Source: a virus
IMG/VR virus record: IMGVR_UViG_3300021091_000001
Location: 1 to 64,000 of that record
DNA length: 64,000 nucleotides
Direction: 5' to 3' (one strand)
Part shown: positions 28,055 through 34,693 of the stretch, one piece after another
How positions within the stretch are numbered: position 1 is the stretch's first letter
Layout: every line of letters starts with the position of its first letter
Translations under genes and position numbers: made by a program
The notes under the pieces: generated by a model
The model's input: only the letters and a program-made list of their open reading frames with translations
Told to the model about the DNA's origin: nothing
The model's database searches: none

Positions 28055-28315
28055 ATGGAGAAGATCCAGCGCTTTGCTGCTGGACATAAGTGGGTGCTGC
28101 TTGCAGTACTGCTTGTGTTCACACCTATCGTTGGTGTTGCTTTCGGCATCGTGGGCCTCGTGCTCTCGTTTGTCTTCGGCATCATCAACTGGTACGGCGT
28201 ACTGATCGTTACTGTCTCTGGGACAGTGTACGGTTTTGTACGCGTGCTCAGGTGGGCAGACAGCTCGTCGGATGAGGTTGAGCAAAAGCTCACCCGGAGT
28301 CCGTTCGAGCTGTAA
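28055..28315 (+). CDS. Two-TM membrane protein
   Basis: 86 residues with hydrophobic segments at about 13-35 and 38-62 and a charged, serine-rich C-terminus (WADSSSDEVEQKLTRSPFEL). AAGGAGGTGAAAC precedes ATG 28055. It is the first gene of the GC-richer cassette array. No family recognised; possibly a small inner-membrane protein acting early in infection. Confidence 0.6.
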   Translation: MEKIQRFAAGHKWVLLAVLLVFTPIVGVAFGIVGLVLSFVFGIINWYGVLIVTVSGTVYGFVRVLRWADSSSDEVEQKLTRSPFEL

Positions 28316-28346
28316 TGCCGAGCAAATCTGCCATTGGACCGGGGTG

Positions 28347-28376
28347 TGGTAGCACCTGGCAACAGAACATCTACCA
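28347..28376 (+). repeat. 3'-UTR hairpin element, copy 1
   Basis: GGTAGC-ACCTGGCAACAGAA-CATC-TACC. The same plan recurs at 30536-30565, downstream of another cassette gene: outer GGTAG/TACC pairing around a conserved CCTGG..AACAGAA core. Likely a structured RNA motif of unknown role. Confidence 0.5.
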
Positions 28377-28382
28377 GAGATA

Positions 28383-28409
28383 CCACTCATCCAGAGTGGT
28401 TTTCTCTTT
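28383..28409 (+). terminator. Intrinsic terminator before box 2
   Basis: Stem CCACTC/GAGTGG (28383-28388, 28394-28399) followed by TTTTCTCTTT. The T-run is also the left part of the conserved box. Confidence 0.65.
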
Positions 28410-28449
28410 ATGGGTAGTTGCCAGATCCCGATCCACGGGGTCGACTACC
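28400..28449 (+). promoter_or_regulatory. Cassette box 2 and leader hairpin
   Basis: TTTTCTCTTTATGGGTAG at 28400-28417. The leader closes GGTAGT (28413-28418) with ACTACC (28444-28449) around an inner CCC/GGG pairing. AAAGGAGG follows. Confidence 0.6.
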
Positions 28450-28470
28450 TGCCTTTGAAAGGAGGTGGAA

Positions 28471-28791
28471 ATGAACGAAGTAGCAATCTACTCGCTCGGA
28501 ACATATCATTTGTTCCTCTTTGAGGGTAATACTCTCATCGAGGTACACTATGCCGTTACCACGGCGTGGAGCAGGGTGCTTAACCGCACCTACCTCCCCG
28601 ACGTGGAGAGGCCACTGGTATCTGTGTCGAACGACATGAATGTCATCGTTCCACTCACATCAGAGGAGTTGCAGGAAGTCGCCTACGAAGGTGGCTGGCT
28701 GTACCTCTTCGCCGACGACCTTTACGCAATAAAGGTCGATCCTCTTTCAGGAATAGAAGAAGGCTTCATTAGTCTCTTCTATGACCTGTAA
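28471..28791 (+). CDS. Hypothetical cassette protein
   Basis: 106 residues from ATG 28471. AAAGGAGG five bases upstream makes this the right start, not the GTG at 28465. The sequence alternates strands and helices (MNEVAIYSLGTYHLFLFEGNTLIEVHYAVTTAW...). GC-rich codons. Single-gene unit flanked by terminators. No family recognised. Confidence 0.55.
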   Translation: MNEVAIYSLGTYHLFLFEGNTLIEVHYAVTTAWSRVLNRTYLPDVERPLVSVSNDMNVIVPLTSEELQEVAYEGGWLYLFADDLYAIKVDPLSGIEEGFISLFYDL

Positions 28792-28802
28792 AAAAAAGGA
28801 TA

Positions 28803-28840
28803 CCCAGCAGTCGACCACACGGGCTGCTGGGTTTTCCTTT
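28803..28840 (+). terminator. Intrinsic terminator before box 3
   Basis: Stem CCCAGCAG/CTGCTGGG (28803-28810, 28824-28831) followed by TTTTCCTTTT. Confidence 0.7.
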
Positions 28841-28877
28841 TATGGGCAGAATTTAGATCCCTTGGATAGGGCTGCCC
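28832..28877 (+). promoter_or_regulatory. Cassette box 3 and two-stem leader
   Basis: TTTTCCTTTTATGGGCAG. The leader pairs GGGCAG (28844-28849) with CTGCCC (28872-28877) and contains an inner CCCT/AGGG stem with a 9-base AATTTAGAT bulge. Same fold as boxes 5, 10 and 14. Confidence 0.65.
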
Positions 28878-28889
28878 AGGAAGGGAAAC

Positions 28890-29462
28890 ATGGAGGAGAT
28901 GTTTATTGCAAAGATCACCTTTGCAGATTCTTGCTACACCATCTCTCCGCGGACCGGAGCAAAACTCTTGTCCACGGAGAGGTACGTTGCGTTAGGAGCC
29001 ACCGACGCAACAGCGAAGGAGGCGCATGTCTATCTAATCTCAGTCGACAGGCATCCGTCTCTTGAGGAGAGTTACCTCTCCGCCGATGAGAAAATCATCA
29101 GCGGAGCTGGTTATCAGCACTTCAATCCAGAAACTGGTGACATACACTATACAACTCTTGGGTTTGTTAACCCAGCACTGAGTTGTGTGGTGCCAATGGG
29201 GGTGTTAGAGCCCTTGGATAGGGATGACATGGGTGAATTCCTAAGACCATTGGAAGAACTTGAGGATTTTGCGGACTGCCTGGCAGTCAACAGAATCAAC
29301 AAGTACCTCAGAGAAGCAATGTTCAGTGGGCAAGGGTGGCAGATAAACCAGCCACCCATTTGTGATGGAACGTCTCCGCGTGATGCGTTCATTCGCAACG
29401 AGATTGCTGCCCTGAAGAAGATTGACGAGACTTCAGTGGTATACAAGAGATTCTTCTTGTAG
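28890..29462 (+). CDS. Hypothetical cassette protein
   Basis: 190 residues. GGAAGGGAAAC precedes ATG 28890. It is mixed alpha/beta with a glycine-containing middle (HFNPETGDIHYTTLGFVNPALSCVVPMG) and an acidic helix (LEELEDFADCLAVNRINKYLREAM). No catalytic motif recognised. Monocistronic unit between hairpin terminators. Confidence 0.55.
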   Translation: MEEMFIAKITFADSCYTISPRTGAKLLSTERYVALGATDATAKEAHVYLISVDRHPSLEESYLSADEKIISGAGYQHFNPETGDIHYTTLGFVNPALSCVVPMGVLEPLDRDDMGEFLRPLEELEDFADCLAVNRINKYLREAMFSGQGWQINQPPICDGTSPRDAFIRNEIAALKKIDETSVVYKRFFL

Positions 29463-29485
29463 CAATATTAAGGATAATTGAGATA

Positions 29486-29512
29486 CCACCCAGCCAGGGT
29501 GGTTTTCTCTTT
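29486..29512 (+). terminator. Intrinsic terminator before box 4
   Basis: Stem CCACCC/GGGTGG (29486-29491, 29497-29502) followed by TTTTCTCTTT. Confidence 0.65.
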
Positions 29513-29541
29513 ATGGGTAGTCTCTTGACATCAGACTACCC
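29503..29541 (+). promoter_or_regulatory. Cassette box 4 and leader hairpin
   Basis: TTTTCTCTTTATGGGTAG, with a perfect 8-bp leader stem GGGTAGTC/GACTACCC (29515-29522, 29534-29541). GGAAGGAGG follows. Confidence 0.65.
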
Positions 29542-29568
29542 TTATCTGTATGGAAGGAGGTGAATAAT

Positions 29569-29727
29569 ATGAATACAGAAAACAAGACGGCTTGTGTCGA
29601 ATGCTGGAATCGTTTTCCAGCGTCCGTGCTCAAGCCTGTAGCAGTACCATGCTACCGGTTTATCTGCCCAGAATGTTATGGGCAGGTAATGAGTAGAGTT
29701 GGGAAGAAAAGGCGATTTGCATTTTAG
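29569..29727 (+). CDS. Small zinc-finger-like protein
   Basis: 52 residues from ATG 29569, with AAGGAGGTGAATAAT upstream. CVEC (residues 9-12) and CPEC (residues 34-37) form a zinc ribbon, and the tail is basic (VGKKRRFAF). Likely nucleic-acid or protein binding. One of about ten CxxC mini-proteins in the window. Confidence 0.6.
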   Translation: MNTENKTACVECWNRFPASVLKPVAVPCYRFICPECYGQVMSRVGKKRRFAF

Positions 29728-29741
29728 TTAGCCTTTTTGGA

Positions 29742-29773
29742 GGGACCCCTGGGAAACTGGGGGTCCCTCTTTT
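29742..29773 (+). terminator. Intrinsic terminator before box 5
   Basis: Stem GGGACCCC/GGGGTCCC (29742-29749, 29760-29767) then TCTTTT. Confidence 0.7.
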
Positions 29774-29809
29774 ATGGGTAGAATTTAGATCCCTTGGACA
29801 GGGCTGCCC
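29764..29809 (+). promoter_or_regulatory. Cassette box 5 and two-stem leader
   Basis: CTCTTTTATGGGTAG. Leader GGGTAG pairs with CTGCCC (29804-29809) through one U-G pair, with inner CCCT/AGGG. Compare GGGCAG in box 3: the base change keeps pairing. Confidence 0.65.
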
Positions 29810-29821
29810 AGAAAGGAAAAC

Positions 29822-30070
29822 ATGAGGAAACTCTTGGTTGCGCTGGTCATCTTGGCTGGCGCAATCGGTCTCCTTTGGCTGATGGAGGCTACCAAGTCTC
29901 CTGCTTTCTGCCGGATTCCGGTCGTTACTGCGCAAGCGGGAGACGATGCCTGGGGCCTCGCAGAGAAGTACTGCGAAGGAGAAAGGAGAGAGGTGGTCGA
30001 TAAGATCGTCTCTCTGAATGGGTCCTCGCAGATCATGCCGGGACAAGTCATCCTCCTTCCCACTAAGTAG
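29822..30070 (+). CDS. Membrane-anchored LysM-like protein
   Basis: 82 residues. A signal-anchor helix (LLVALVILAGAIGLLWLM, about 4-21) is followed by a compact domain VVTAQAGDDAWGLAEKYCEGERREVVDKIVSLNGSSQIMPGQVILLP. This has the LysM pattern (AGDDxWxLA ... I..LNG......GQ.I.LP). LysM binds peptidoglycan, so the protein may sit at the cell wall. AGAAAGGAAAAC precedes ATG. Confidence 0.65.
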   Translation: MRKLLVALVILAGAIGLLWLMEATKSPAFCRIPVVTAQAGDDAWGLAEKYCEGERREVVDKIVSLNGSSQIMPGQVILLPTK

Positions 30071-30124
30071 GGGGGAAGGATCCGAGGAGTGGTGATCCTA
30101 TACATATTATTATAATTCACCGTT

Positions 30125-30153
30125 AGAGAGACCCCTTCGGGGGTTTCTCTTTT
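30125..30153 (+). terminator. Intrinsic terminator before box 6
   Basis: CCCC-TTCG-GGGG stem (UUCG tetraloop, 30132-30143), flanked by AGAGA on the left and followed by TTTCTCTTTT. Confidence 0.7.
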
Positions 30154-30210
30154 ATGGCTAACCCCTTGACTGGGGAAGTCGCGTCGACCCGATCACGCAC
30201 AAGCATCGGG
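30144..30210 (+). promoter_or_regulatory. Cassette box 6 and three-hairpin leader
   Basis: CTCTTTTATGGCTAA, then hairpins CCCC/GGGG, GTCG/CGAC and CCGAT/ATCGG. It is nearly identical to the leader at 30617-30683, with the differences mainly in loops. The box ATG is in frame with the gene but has no ribosome site. Confidence 0.6.
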
Positions 30211-30225
30211 AGAAAGGTGGAGGCT

Positions 30226-30501
30226 ATGCCACCCACAGTTCTTAGCGAACTGATTGTAGCCTTGACCGGAGTTGTTTTCAGCTCCGAATCAGGTTACAAG
30301 GCATTCGGGACCAACGTCAAAGACCCTATTATGGGCGACGTTGACTTCGACAAGTTCACTCAGTGGCAGACTGAGCTGCTCAATGCAGCACAGACTATGG
30401 CTGAGTCGTTCTCTGACGAAGAGGACCCGGATCGGTATGAGTCTGCTCTTGACGACTTTGAGTCGTTGCTTGAGCAGGTCCTGCCGCAAAGGCCGGAGTA
30501 G
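30226..30501 (+). CDS. Hypothetical acidic protein
   Basis: 91 residues from ATG 30226, chosen for AGAAAGGTGGAGG just upstream. The in-frame ATG at 30154 has none and lies in the leader. Hydrophobic start (LSELIVALTGVVF), then an acidic helical end (SFSDEEDPDRYESALDDFESLLEQVL). Function unknown. Confidence 0.5.
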   Translation: MPPTVLSELIVALTGVVFSSESGYKAFGTNVKDPIMGDVDFDKFTQWQTELLNAAQTMAESFSDEEDPDRYESALDDFESLLEQVLPQRPE

Positions 30502-30535
30502 CTGAGACTCCCCGCTAGTTAAGTCTAGCCGAGGT

Positions 30536-30565
30536 TGGTAGCCGCCTTGGGAACAGAAGGTACCA
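30536..30565 (+). repeat. 3'-UTR hairpin element, copy 2
   Basis: GGTAGC-CGCCTTGGGAACAGAA-GG-TACC, matching the element at 28347-28376 in core and pairing. Confidence 0.5.
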
Positions 30566-30574
30566 ATAGAAGAA

Positions 30575-30627
30575 CAGACGCCGCGAAGGCCTGCCCGATG
30601 GGGTGGTAATGCGTCTGTTTTTCTTTT
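30575..30627 (+). terminator. Intrinsic terminator before box 7
   Basis: Stem CAGACGC/GCGTCTG (30575-30581, 30611-30617) around a GC-rich inner region, then TTTTTCTTTT. Confidence 0.65.
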
Positions 30628-30683
30628 ATGGCTAACCCCTTGGTTGGGGAAGTCGCGTCGACCCGATCACGCAAAAGATCGGG
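30617..30683 (+). promoter_or_regulatory. Cassette box 7 and three-hairpin leader
   Basis: TTTTTCTTTTATGGCTAA, then the same hairpin series as box 6 (CCCC/GGGG, GTCG/CGAC, CCGAT/ATCGG). AAAGGAGG follows. Confidence 0.6.
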
Positions 30684-30699
30684 GGAAAGGAGGGCGTCA

Positions 30700-30924
30700 A
30701 TGCATTTCTTAATGCACGGGCTATGGCTGAGTAACGGTCACGCCTTTGACATCCCGCCATTCGTCCTTCGGGACACCGATGGCTCGGTCATTGCCGAGTA
30801 CCCCTACACAGGGGAGAAGTACGTAGAATACGACTTCTTCATCGGTAACCCCAAGGCCGGAACGGTAGAGCATGCCAATGCCGAAAAGGCATACTGGCAG
30901 TACTGCCGCACCTACCTGGCTTAA
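30700..30924 (+). CDS. Hypothetical cassette protein
   Basis: 74 residues from ATG 30700 with AAAGGAGG seven bases upstream. The in-frame ATG at 30628 belongs to the leader. Aromatic-rich (MHFLMHGLWLSNGHAFDIPPFVLRDTDG ... EKAYWQYCRTYLA). No family recognised. Confidence 0.5.
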   Translation: MHFLMHGLWLSNGHAFDIPPFVLRDTDGSVIAEYPYTGEKYVEYDFFIGNPKAGTVEHANAEKAYWQYCRTYLA

Positions 30925-30936
30925 CTGCCAGAAGAA

Positions 30937-30967
30937 GAGAGAACCCCCTTCGGGGGGTTTTCTCTTT
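30937..30967 (+). terminator. Intrinsic terminator before box 8
   Basis: CCCCC-TTCG-GGGGG (30944-30957) within AGAGA...TTTTCTCTTT. It is preceded by a second hairpin CTGGC-TTAACT-GCCAG (30916-30931) that recurs before boxes 9 and 14. Confidence 0.8.
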
Positions 30968-30995
30968 ATGGCTAGATCCTAGGACAGGACTGGCC
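30958..30995 (+). promoter_or_regulatory. Cassette box 8 and leader
   Basis: TTTTCTCTTTATGGCTAG. Leader GGCTAG (30970-30975) pairs with CTGGCC (30990-30995) via one U-G, inner stem CCT/AGG. AAGGAGG follows at once. Confidence 0.7.
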
Positions 30996-31008
30996 AAGGA
31001 GGAAAGTA

Positions 31009-31224
31009 ATGTCATACAAGGAAACGGAAGTCGAGGAAAGGGTGTACCGGAAATACGGTCTCGCTGCCTCGGAACACATCCTGCGTAATGCACGGGCTAT
31101 CCAGGACAATGCCAAAAACAGGACCAAGAAGCAAATGAGCTTGGAGGTCGCAGTCAAGAAGGCAATCGAGTGGATGTATACAAAGTATCCACGCGAACAA
31201 CTGAGAGACCTCGGGATGATGTAA
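31009..31224 (+). CDS. Small helical basic protein
   Basis: 71 residues (MSYKETEVEERVYRKYGLAASEHILRNARAIQDNAKNRTKKQMSLEVAVKKAIEWMYTKYPREQLRDLGMM), predicted mostly helical. AAGGAGGAAAGTA precedes ATG 31009. Monocistronic cassette. Could be a DNA- or protein-binding helical bundle. Unknown. Confidence 0.55.
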   Translation: MSYKETEVEERVYRKYGLAASEHILRNARAIQDNAKNRTKKQMSLEVAVKKAIEWMYTKYPREQLRDLGMM

Positions 31225-31258
31225 TTTCCCGCCTTGCCTGGCTTAACTGCCAGAAGAA

Positions 31259-31289
31259 GAGCGAACCCCCTTCGGGGGGTTTTCTCTTT
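31259..31289 (+). terminator. Intrinsic terminator before box 9
   Basis: CCCCC-TTCG-GGGGG (31266-31279) then TTTTCTCTTT. The CTGGC/GCCAG hairpin lies just upstream (31238-31253). Confidence 0.8.
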
Positions 31290-31317
31290 ATGGCTAGATC
31301 CTAGGACAGGACTGGCC
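31280..31317 (+). promoter_or_regulatory. Cassette box 9 and leader
   Basis: Same sequence as box 8 through the ribosome site: TTTTCTCTTTATGGCTAG, stem GGCTAG/CTGGCC (31292-31297, 31312-31317). A perfect recent duplication. Confidence 0.7.
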
Positions 31318-31330
31318 AAGGAGGAAAGTA

Positions 31331-31681
31331 ATGCAAATCAACGACCAAGACGGTGGGAGGTGGAGTGCAGAGGTTTCAATGCCACTGCGCTGCCTCCTGT
31401 GTGACGCTACAATTAGAGCGTTTTGGGACTCATCCAACGGTGGGTTCTGGTCTTACCTCGACGACGCAACGGAAATATCCATTCAGCCTGGGTACGGCTC
31501 AACGTTGGATGGTGACAACTTCCGGGCATACCTGTGCGACAGGTGTCTTCGACAAGCGGCAATCAATAACCGAGTCGTTTGGCTTGGTAATTGGTTGATG
31601 GACCACCCCGAATCCGGATTGGAACTGGGTCACTATCCAGACTGGGAAAAAGAAGGAGAGGAAAAAGAAGAAGGAGAATGA
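31331..31681 (+). CDS. Zinc-ribbon protein, GYGS/LCDxCL family
   Basis: 116 residues. CLLC near residue 21, then PGYGSTLDGDNFRAYLCDRCLRQAAINN. Spacing and motif match the protein at 42213-42443 (CIVC ... CYGSKFDLQEFTAILCDTCLETA). A Glu/Lys-rich tail ends it. Likely a zinc-stabilised small regulator. Substrate unknown. AAGGAGGAAAGTA precedes ATG. Confidence 0.6.
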   Translation: MQINDQDGGRWSAEVSMPLRCLLCDATIRAFWDSSNGGFWSYLDDATEISIQPGYGSTLDGDNFRAYLCDRCLRQAAINNRVVWLGNWLMDHPESGLELGHYPDWEKEGEEKEEGE

Positions 31682-31695
31682 ATCAACGAGAGATA

Positions 31696-31722
31696 CCGTG
31701 CAGCCAGCACGGTTTTCTCTTT
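31696..31722 (+). terminator. Intrinsic terminator before box 10
   Basis: Stem CCGTGC/GCACGG (31696-31701, 31707-31712) then TTTTCTCTTT. Confidence 0.65.
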
Positions 31723-31758
31723 ATGGGCAGAATTTAGATCCCTTGGACAGGGCTGCCC
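31713..31758 (+). promoter_or_regulatory. Cassette box 10 and two-stem leader
   Basis: TTTTCTCTTTATGGGCAG. GGGCAG (31725-31730) pairs with CTGCCC (31753-31758). Inner CCCT/AGGG and AATTTAGAT bulge as in box 3. Confidence 0.65.
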
Positions 31759-31770
31759 AGGAAGGAAAGC

Positions 31771-32103
31771 ATGAACCGTAAAAAGGTCACGTGGTGTGGA
31801 TGCATGCAAGTGCGTTCCGCCAAGGATGGGGTCGCTGACCTCTTCAGCCGTCAACTCGTGGACGGAAAGCTTCGTGGAGAAATCTGGGAGCTGTTCGAAG
31901 CGAGGAGCATGGCAGAAGTCAGAGACGAGCTGTCGGACCTTGCATGGGGTTTGGGCAGGATCATCGGTGGGTTTGTCAACAAACCCTACGTTCGGATTCC
32001 AGGAGATGGAATTCACTACCGCAAGGTGGTGGACCGGATCGAGGACTACGGGTGTATGAGGAGCAGGCGTTTCCTCATCGAAGGAAAGTGCCCCAACGAG
32101 TGA
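31771..32103 (+). CDS. Possible MazG-like / all-alpha nucleotide pyrophosphatase relative
   Basis: 110 residues. The core EARSMAEVRDELSDLAWGLGRIIGG resembles the metal-binding helix of MazG-like phage proteins (E..DELSD). It is followed by PYVRIPGDGIHYRKVVDRIEDYGCMRSRRFL, a tail I associate with phage members of that group. Two early cysteines (CGC) are unusual. If correct it would hydrolyse a nucleoside triphosphate. Motif is partial, so moderate doubt remains. Confidence 0.4.
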   Translation: MNRKKVTWCGCMQVRSAKDGVADLFSRQLVDGKLRGEIWELFEARSMAEVRDELSDLAWGLGRIIGGFVNKPYVRIPGDGIHYRKVVDRIEDYGCMRSRRFLIEGKCPNE

Positions 32104-32130
32104 GCTGAAGAAAGGCAGCTCAGAAGAAGG

Positions 32131-32160
32131 AGACCCCCCAAAAAGGGGGGTTTCCTCTTT
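32131..32160 (+). terminator. Intrinsic terminator before box 11
   Basis: CCCCCC-AAAAA-GGGGGG (32134-32150) then TTTCCTCTTT. An upstream hairpin GAGCTG/CAGCTC (32102-32121) mirrors the double-hairpin plan of boxes 8, 9 and 14. Confidence 0.8.
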
Positions 32161-32168
32161 ATGGGTAG
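32151..32168 (+). promoter_or_regulatory. Cassette box 11
   Basis: TTTCCTCTTTATGGGTAG. No clear leader stem here. AAAGGAG follows within 35 bases. Confidence 0.55.
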
Positions 32169-32199
32169 TGATAAGACCTCAAACCTCAAAGGAGCAATA

Positions 32200-32631
32200 A
32201 TGAAACAGAAAGCTGTGTTAGTAGATATTGACGGTACTCTCGTCAGTATTACGGAGAATTGGAGTGCAGAAAGGGATAGTGAATGGGTTGAAGAAACGAT
32301 GAATGCGGTGGGGTATGAAAAAGGTATTGAATTGGTGAAGGAGTACAGTAAGATAGGGTACAAGATTGTGATTGTTACAGCAAGGGGTCAGAGTTGTTAT
32401 GAGAATACGGTTAAAAAGTTGAAAGAGATTGGTGTGTATGAGTATGTGGATGTGATGATGCACAGGACTGGCAAGTATGAGAGCACGAGGAGTGCTGTGT
32501 GGAAGAAGGCAGCAATTAACATGCTGAAGCACAAATATGAATTTGTGTTTTCCTTGGAAGATGAAGAAGGCAACCAGAAAGTTATGCGGGATTATGGCAT
32601 GATTGTCATCGATGCAAAGACCTGGTGGTAA
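32200..32631 (+). CDS. HAD-family phosphatase (PNKP 3'-phosphatase-like)
   Basis: 143 residues from ATG 32200 (AAAGGAG five bases upstream; the box ATG at 32161 is in frame but lacks a site). Motif I VLVDIDGTL gives the nucleophile D9 and D11, motif II is IVTARG, a late acidic SLEDEEGNQKVMRDYG fits motif IV. The layout resembles the phosphatase half of phage polynucleotide kinase/phosphatases that repair nicked RNA or DNA ends. The gene is AT-richer than its cassette neighbours. Confidence 0.7.
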   Translation: MKQKAVLVDIDGTLVSITENWSAERDSEWVEETMNAVGYEKGIELVKEYSKIGYKIVIVTARGQSCYENTVKKLKEIGVYEYVDVMMHRTGKYESTRSAVWKKAAINMLKHKYEFVFSLEDEEGNQKVMRDYGMIVIDAKTWW

Positions 32632-32652
32632 TAATAATCCTTAAAATATTGA

Positions 32653-32674
32653 CCTCGTAAGAGGTTTCTCCTTT
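32653..32674 (+). terminator. Weak terminator before box 12
   Basis: Short stem CCTC-GTAA-GAGG (GNRA loop, 32653-32664) followed by TTTCTCCTTT. Confidence 0.5.
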
Positions 32675-32682
32675 ATGAATAG
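32665..32682 (+). promoter_or_regulatory. Cassette box 12 (divergent)
   Basis: TTTCTCCTTTATGAATAG, a variant with GAA in place of GGS. Precedes the large PcfJ-like gene. AAAAAGGAGGTC follows. Confidence 0.5.
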
Positions 32683-32718
32683 ACATCCGGTCACTCAATC
32701 CCTAAAAAGGAGGTCGCC

Positions 32719-34533
32719 ATGAGTGATAACAGTCCCATCCACAATCCAATTATCAACAACCCATTCGAGCCACGAAAGGAGCCCGAAACCATGAAGTACG
32801 TAATCCGCAACGAACGAGGTGAGATGTATCAGAAGGAGGTATGGTACGCAGGTATGAATCCTGCAGAAATGCGGAGCATCGACATTATTAAAGCTCTGTG
32901 GGATGCTGACAAGACTCTGCTTGAGATGTACCTGAATGAGCAGAGACACAACGACAAGCATCCAGAAAAGAAGGCCTTTGAGGGTGTAATGATGGTCGTT
33001 GATGATTCGTATCTGGACATGAGGTCAATCCTCAAGGAGTTTGCGGGAAAGGTCCGCATGAGTGGAATGGCGACACATGGAGAATGGGATTTCTCTCCCC
33101 TGCACGTTGTCTCGTACCGATTCCTGATGGAGGATTCATACATCAGGAAGATTGATGGGGAAAAGGTCAAGATCAACAGAATCAGCATGTATGAAATGCT
33201 GGTGACAGAAAAGAAAAGTGATAAAAAGCCTGGATTCGTTATTGAGTTCAGGAGTCATGTCAAGAATTCACTTGGTCAGGTGTATACAAAGAACTGGCCT
33301 GTGGTCTTCCACATCAACAAAACTCCAAATGGTGTTCGGTTTCTGTGGAGGAATAACAAAACTAAAGAAACACATTGGGGTGTGGGCTACTACTCCATAG
33401 CAAGAAAGAATGGTGTACCACAATTTCCGCTGGTGACAGAAAAGATGGCTAATGCATTTCAAAGTGTCAGGAACAAGATGGTCAAGCACCATGACATTCA
33501 TGAAATTCTCAAGTACATTCCGCTTCAAAGCATTGAGGGAGAGAGTCATCATCCAATGAGTGTTCTGCAAGATCAAAACGATACATGGTCATCGTATCCA
33601 TACCCGATTGATCAATTCAGCGTCTACTGGATTGGTGGTTCAACAAGTGTCAAGGACATCTTGAACAAGGCCTTTGATACTAAGCGGGATGAGCAAGGTA
33701 GACTTGTGGGTGGAATCACCAAGAAGGCATTTGGTGGTTTGAACAACATCGACAACTTCATTGATTTGCGTGCAGCAATTAACGTTGTGCGAGCATTGCG
33801 CGGGTTTGATCCACACATCTTTGAGAAGATGAATACAGAATACGTTGAGGTGTGGACTCACGAAGAAGACGGAATAAGATTTGTGGAGCCGCAAAACATT
33901 TCTCGGTTTGCATTCTCGACAACTAGGGATTTTGCTAATATCAGGTATCATTTTCAGCACTTTGGAAATGATGAGGATCTTGCTTTGAAATTCTTTATGG
34001 AGGGATCACCACGGGTGACATGGATGATAACTGACACTGTCCGCGCATTCAGAGGAATTCGGTCACAGAGGCTGCGTCGTGCGATCAAGGCTGAGATCAA
34101 GCGACAGAAAATGGATTACACTCAGATTCACGATTATGTTATGCAAGAATGGAATAAAATTAAGCACGAAAACCAGGTGTTTAGTTCCACGACACTGTGG
34201 AAGAAGCATGGGAAGCTTCAGCACACCTTGATCTCGCCAGATATTCAACTGGTGCTGCCGTCAACAACTCACGAGATGATTGAGTGGGGCAATACACAGT
34301 CCAACTGCATCGGCTCTTACGCTGATCGTGTTCTCAACAATGACACAATTATCGTTGGATTCAAGGACAGCAACGGTGAATGGATTGGACATGCGCAGTT
34401 CACGGAGAAAGGAGAACTCAACCAACTTCTCGGTAAGCACAATCAAAAGATTGAGGACTCATACAAGAAGGTGATTGTTGACTTCTTGGTCAATGAGTTT
34501 GAAGTATCAGCAGACCAATACTGGGGGAGGTGA
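32719..34533 (+). CDS. PcfJ-like protein
   Basis: 604 residues. The C-terminal region LVLPSTTHEMIEWGNTQSNCIGSYADRVLNNDTIIVGFKDSNGEWIGHAQF matches the PcfJ pattern (hydrophobic P-x-S/T-x-x-E-x-x-x-x-G...NC-I/V-G-S-Y...R). PcfJ-like genes occur on conjugative plasmids and in many phages. The biochemical role is not established. The N-terminal half is unassigned. AAAAAGGAGGTCGCC precedes ATG. It is followed by a 345-base gene-free region. Confidence 0.65.
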   Translation: MSDNSPIHNPIINNPFEPRKEPETMKYVIRNERGEMYQKEVWYAGMNPAEMRSIDIIKALWDADKTLLEMYLNEQRHNDKHPEKKAFEGVMMVVDDSYLDMRSILKEFAGKVRMSGMATHGEWDFSPLHVVSYRFLMEDSYIRKIDGEKVKINRISMYEMLVTEKKSDKKPGFVIEFRSHVKNSLGQVYTKNWPVVFHINKTPNGVRFLWRNNKTKETHWGVGYYSIARKNGVPQFPLVTEKMANAFQSVRNKMVKHHDIHEILKYIPLQSIEGESHHPMSVLQDQNDTWSSYPYPIDQFSVYWIGGSTSVKDILNKAFDTKRDEQGRLVGGITKKAFGGLNNIDNFIDLRAAINVVRALRGFDPHIFEKMNTEYVEVWTHEEDGIRFVEPQNISRFAFSTTRDFANIRYHFQHFGNDEDLALKFFMEGSPRVTWMITDTVRAFRGIRSQRLRRAIKAEIKRQKMDYTQIHDYVMQEWNKIKHENQVFSSTTLWKKHGKLQHTLISPDIQLVLPSTTHEMIEWGNTQSNCIGSYADRVLNNDTIIVGFKDSNGEWIGHAQFTEKGELNQLLGKHNQKIEDSYKKVIVDFLVNEFEVSADQYWGR

Positions 34534-34547
34534 TTAAATTGAGATAC

Positions 34548-34565
34548 TTAACGCGTTTAACGCGT
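34548..34565. repeat. Adjacent TTAACGCGT direct repeat
   Basis: Two exact copies (34548-34556, 34557-34565); each contains the palindrome ACGCGT. Operator-like, just after the PcfJ-like gene. Confidence 0.55.
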
Positions 34566-34637
34566 AACATATATAGATTATACCAATGCTTATGTCAATG
34601 TAATATAATAATTATTAATAACAAAATATATGTGATT

Positions 34638-34693
34638 CGGGTAGGCCTATACCTAAAAGCTAAAGCGGGTAAGCCTATACCTAAAAGCTAAAA
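34638..34693. repeat. Tandem 28-bp direct repeat, two copies
   Basis: CGGGTA(G/A)GCCTATACC followed by TAAAAGCTAAA, at 34638-34665 and 34666-34693. Each half includes a near-palindrome GGTAGGCCTATACC. Placed directly before box 13; candidate protein-binding sites. Confidence 0.65.

Noticed and set aside
28781-29065. Plus-strand ORF starting in the terminator before box 3
   Set aside because: Starts inside the preceding gene and crosses terminator and leader; the 190-residue frame has the ribosome site.
30154-30225. Box ATG as the real start of the genes at 30226, 30700 and 32200
   Set aside because: No Shine-Dalgarno there, while strong sites precede the inner ATGs. The box ATG is out of frame or quickly stopped in most other copies.
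34638-34693. CRISPR array
   Set aside because: Only two copies, directly adjacent, without spacers; no cas genes.
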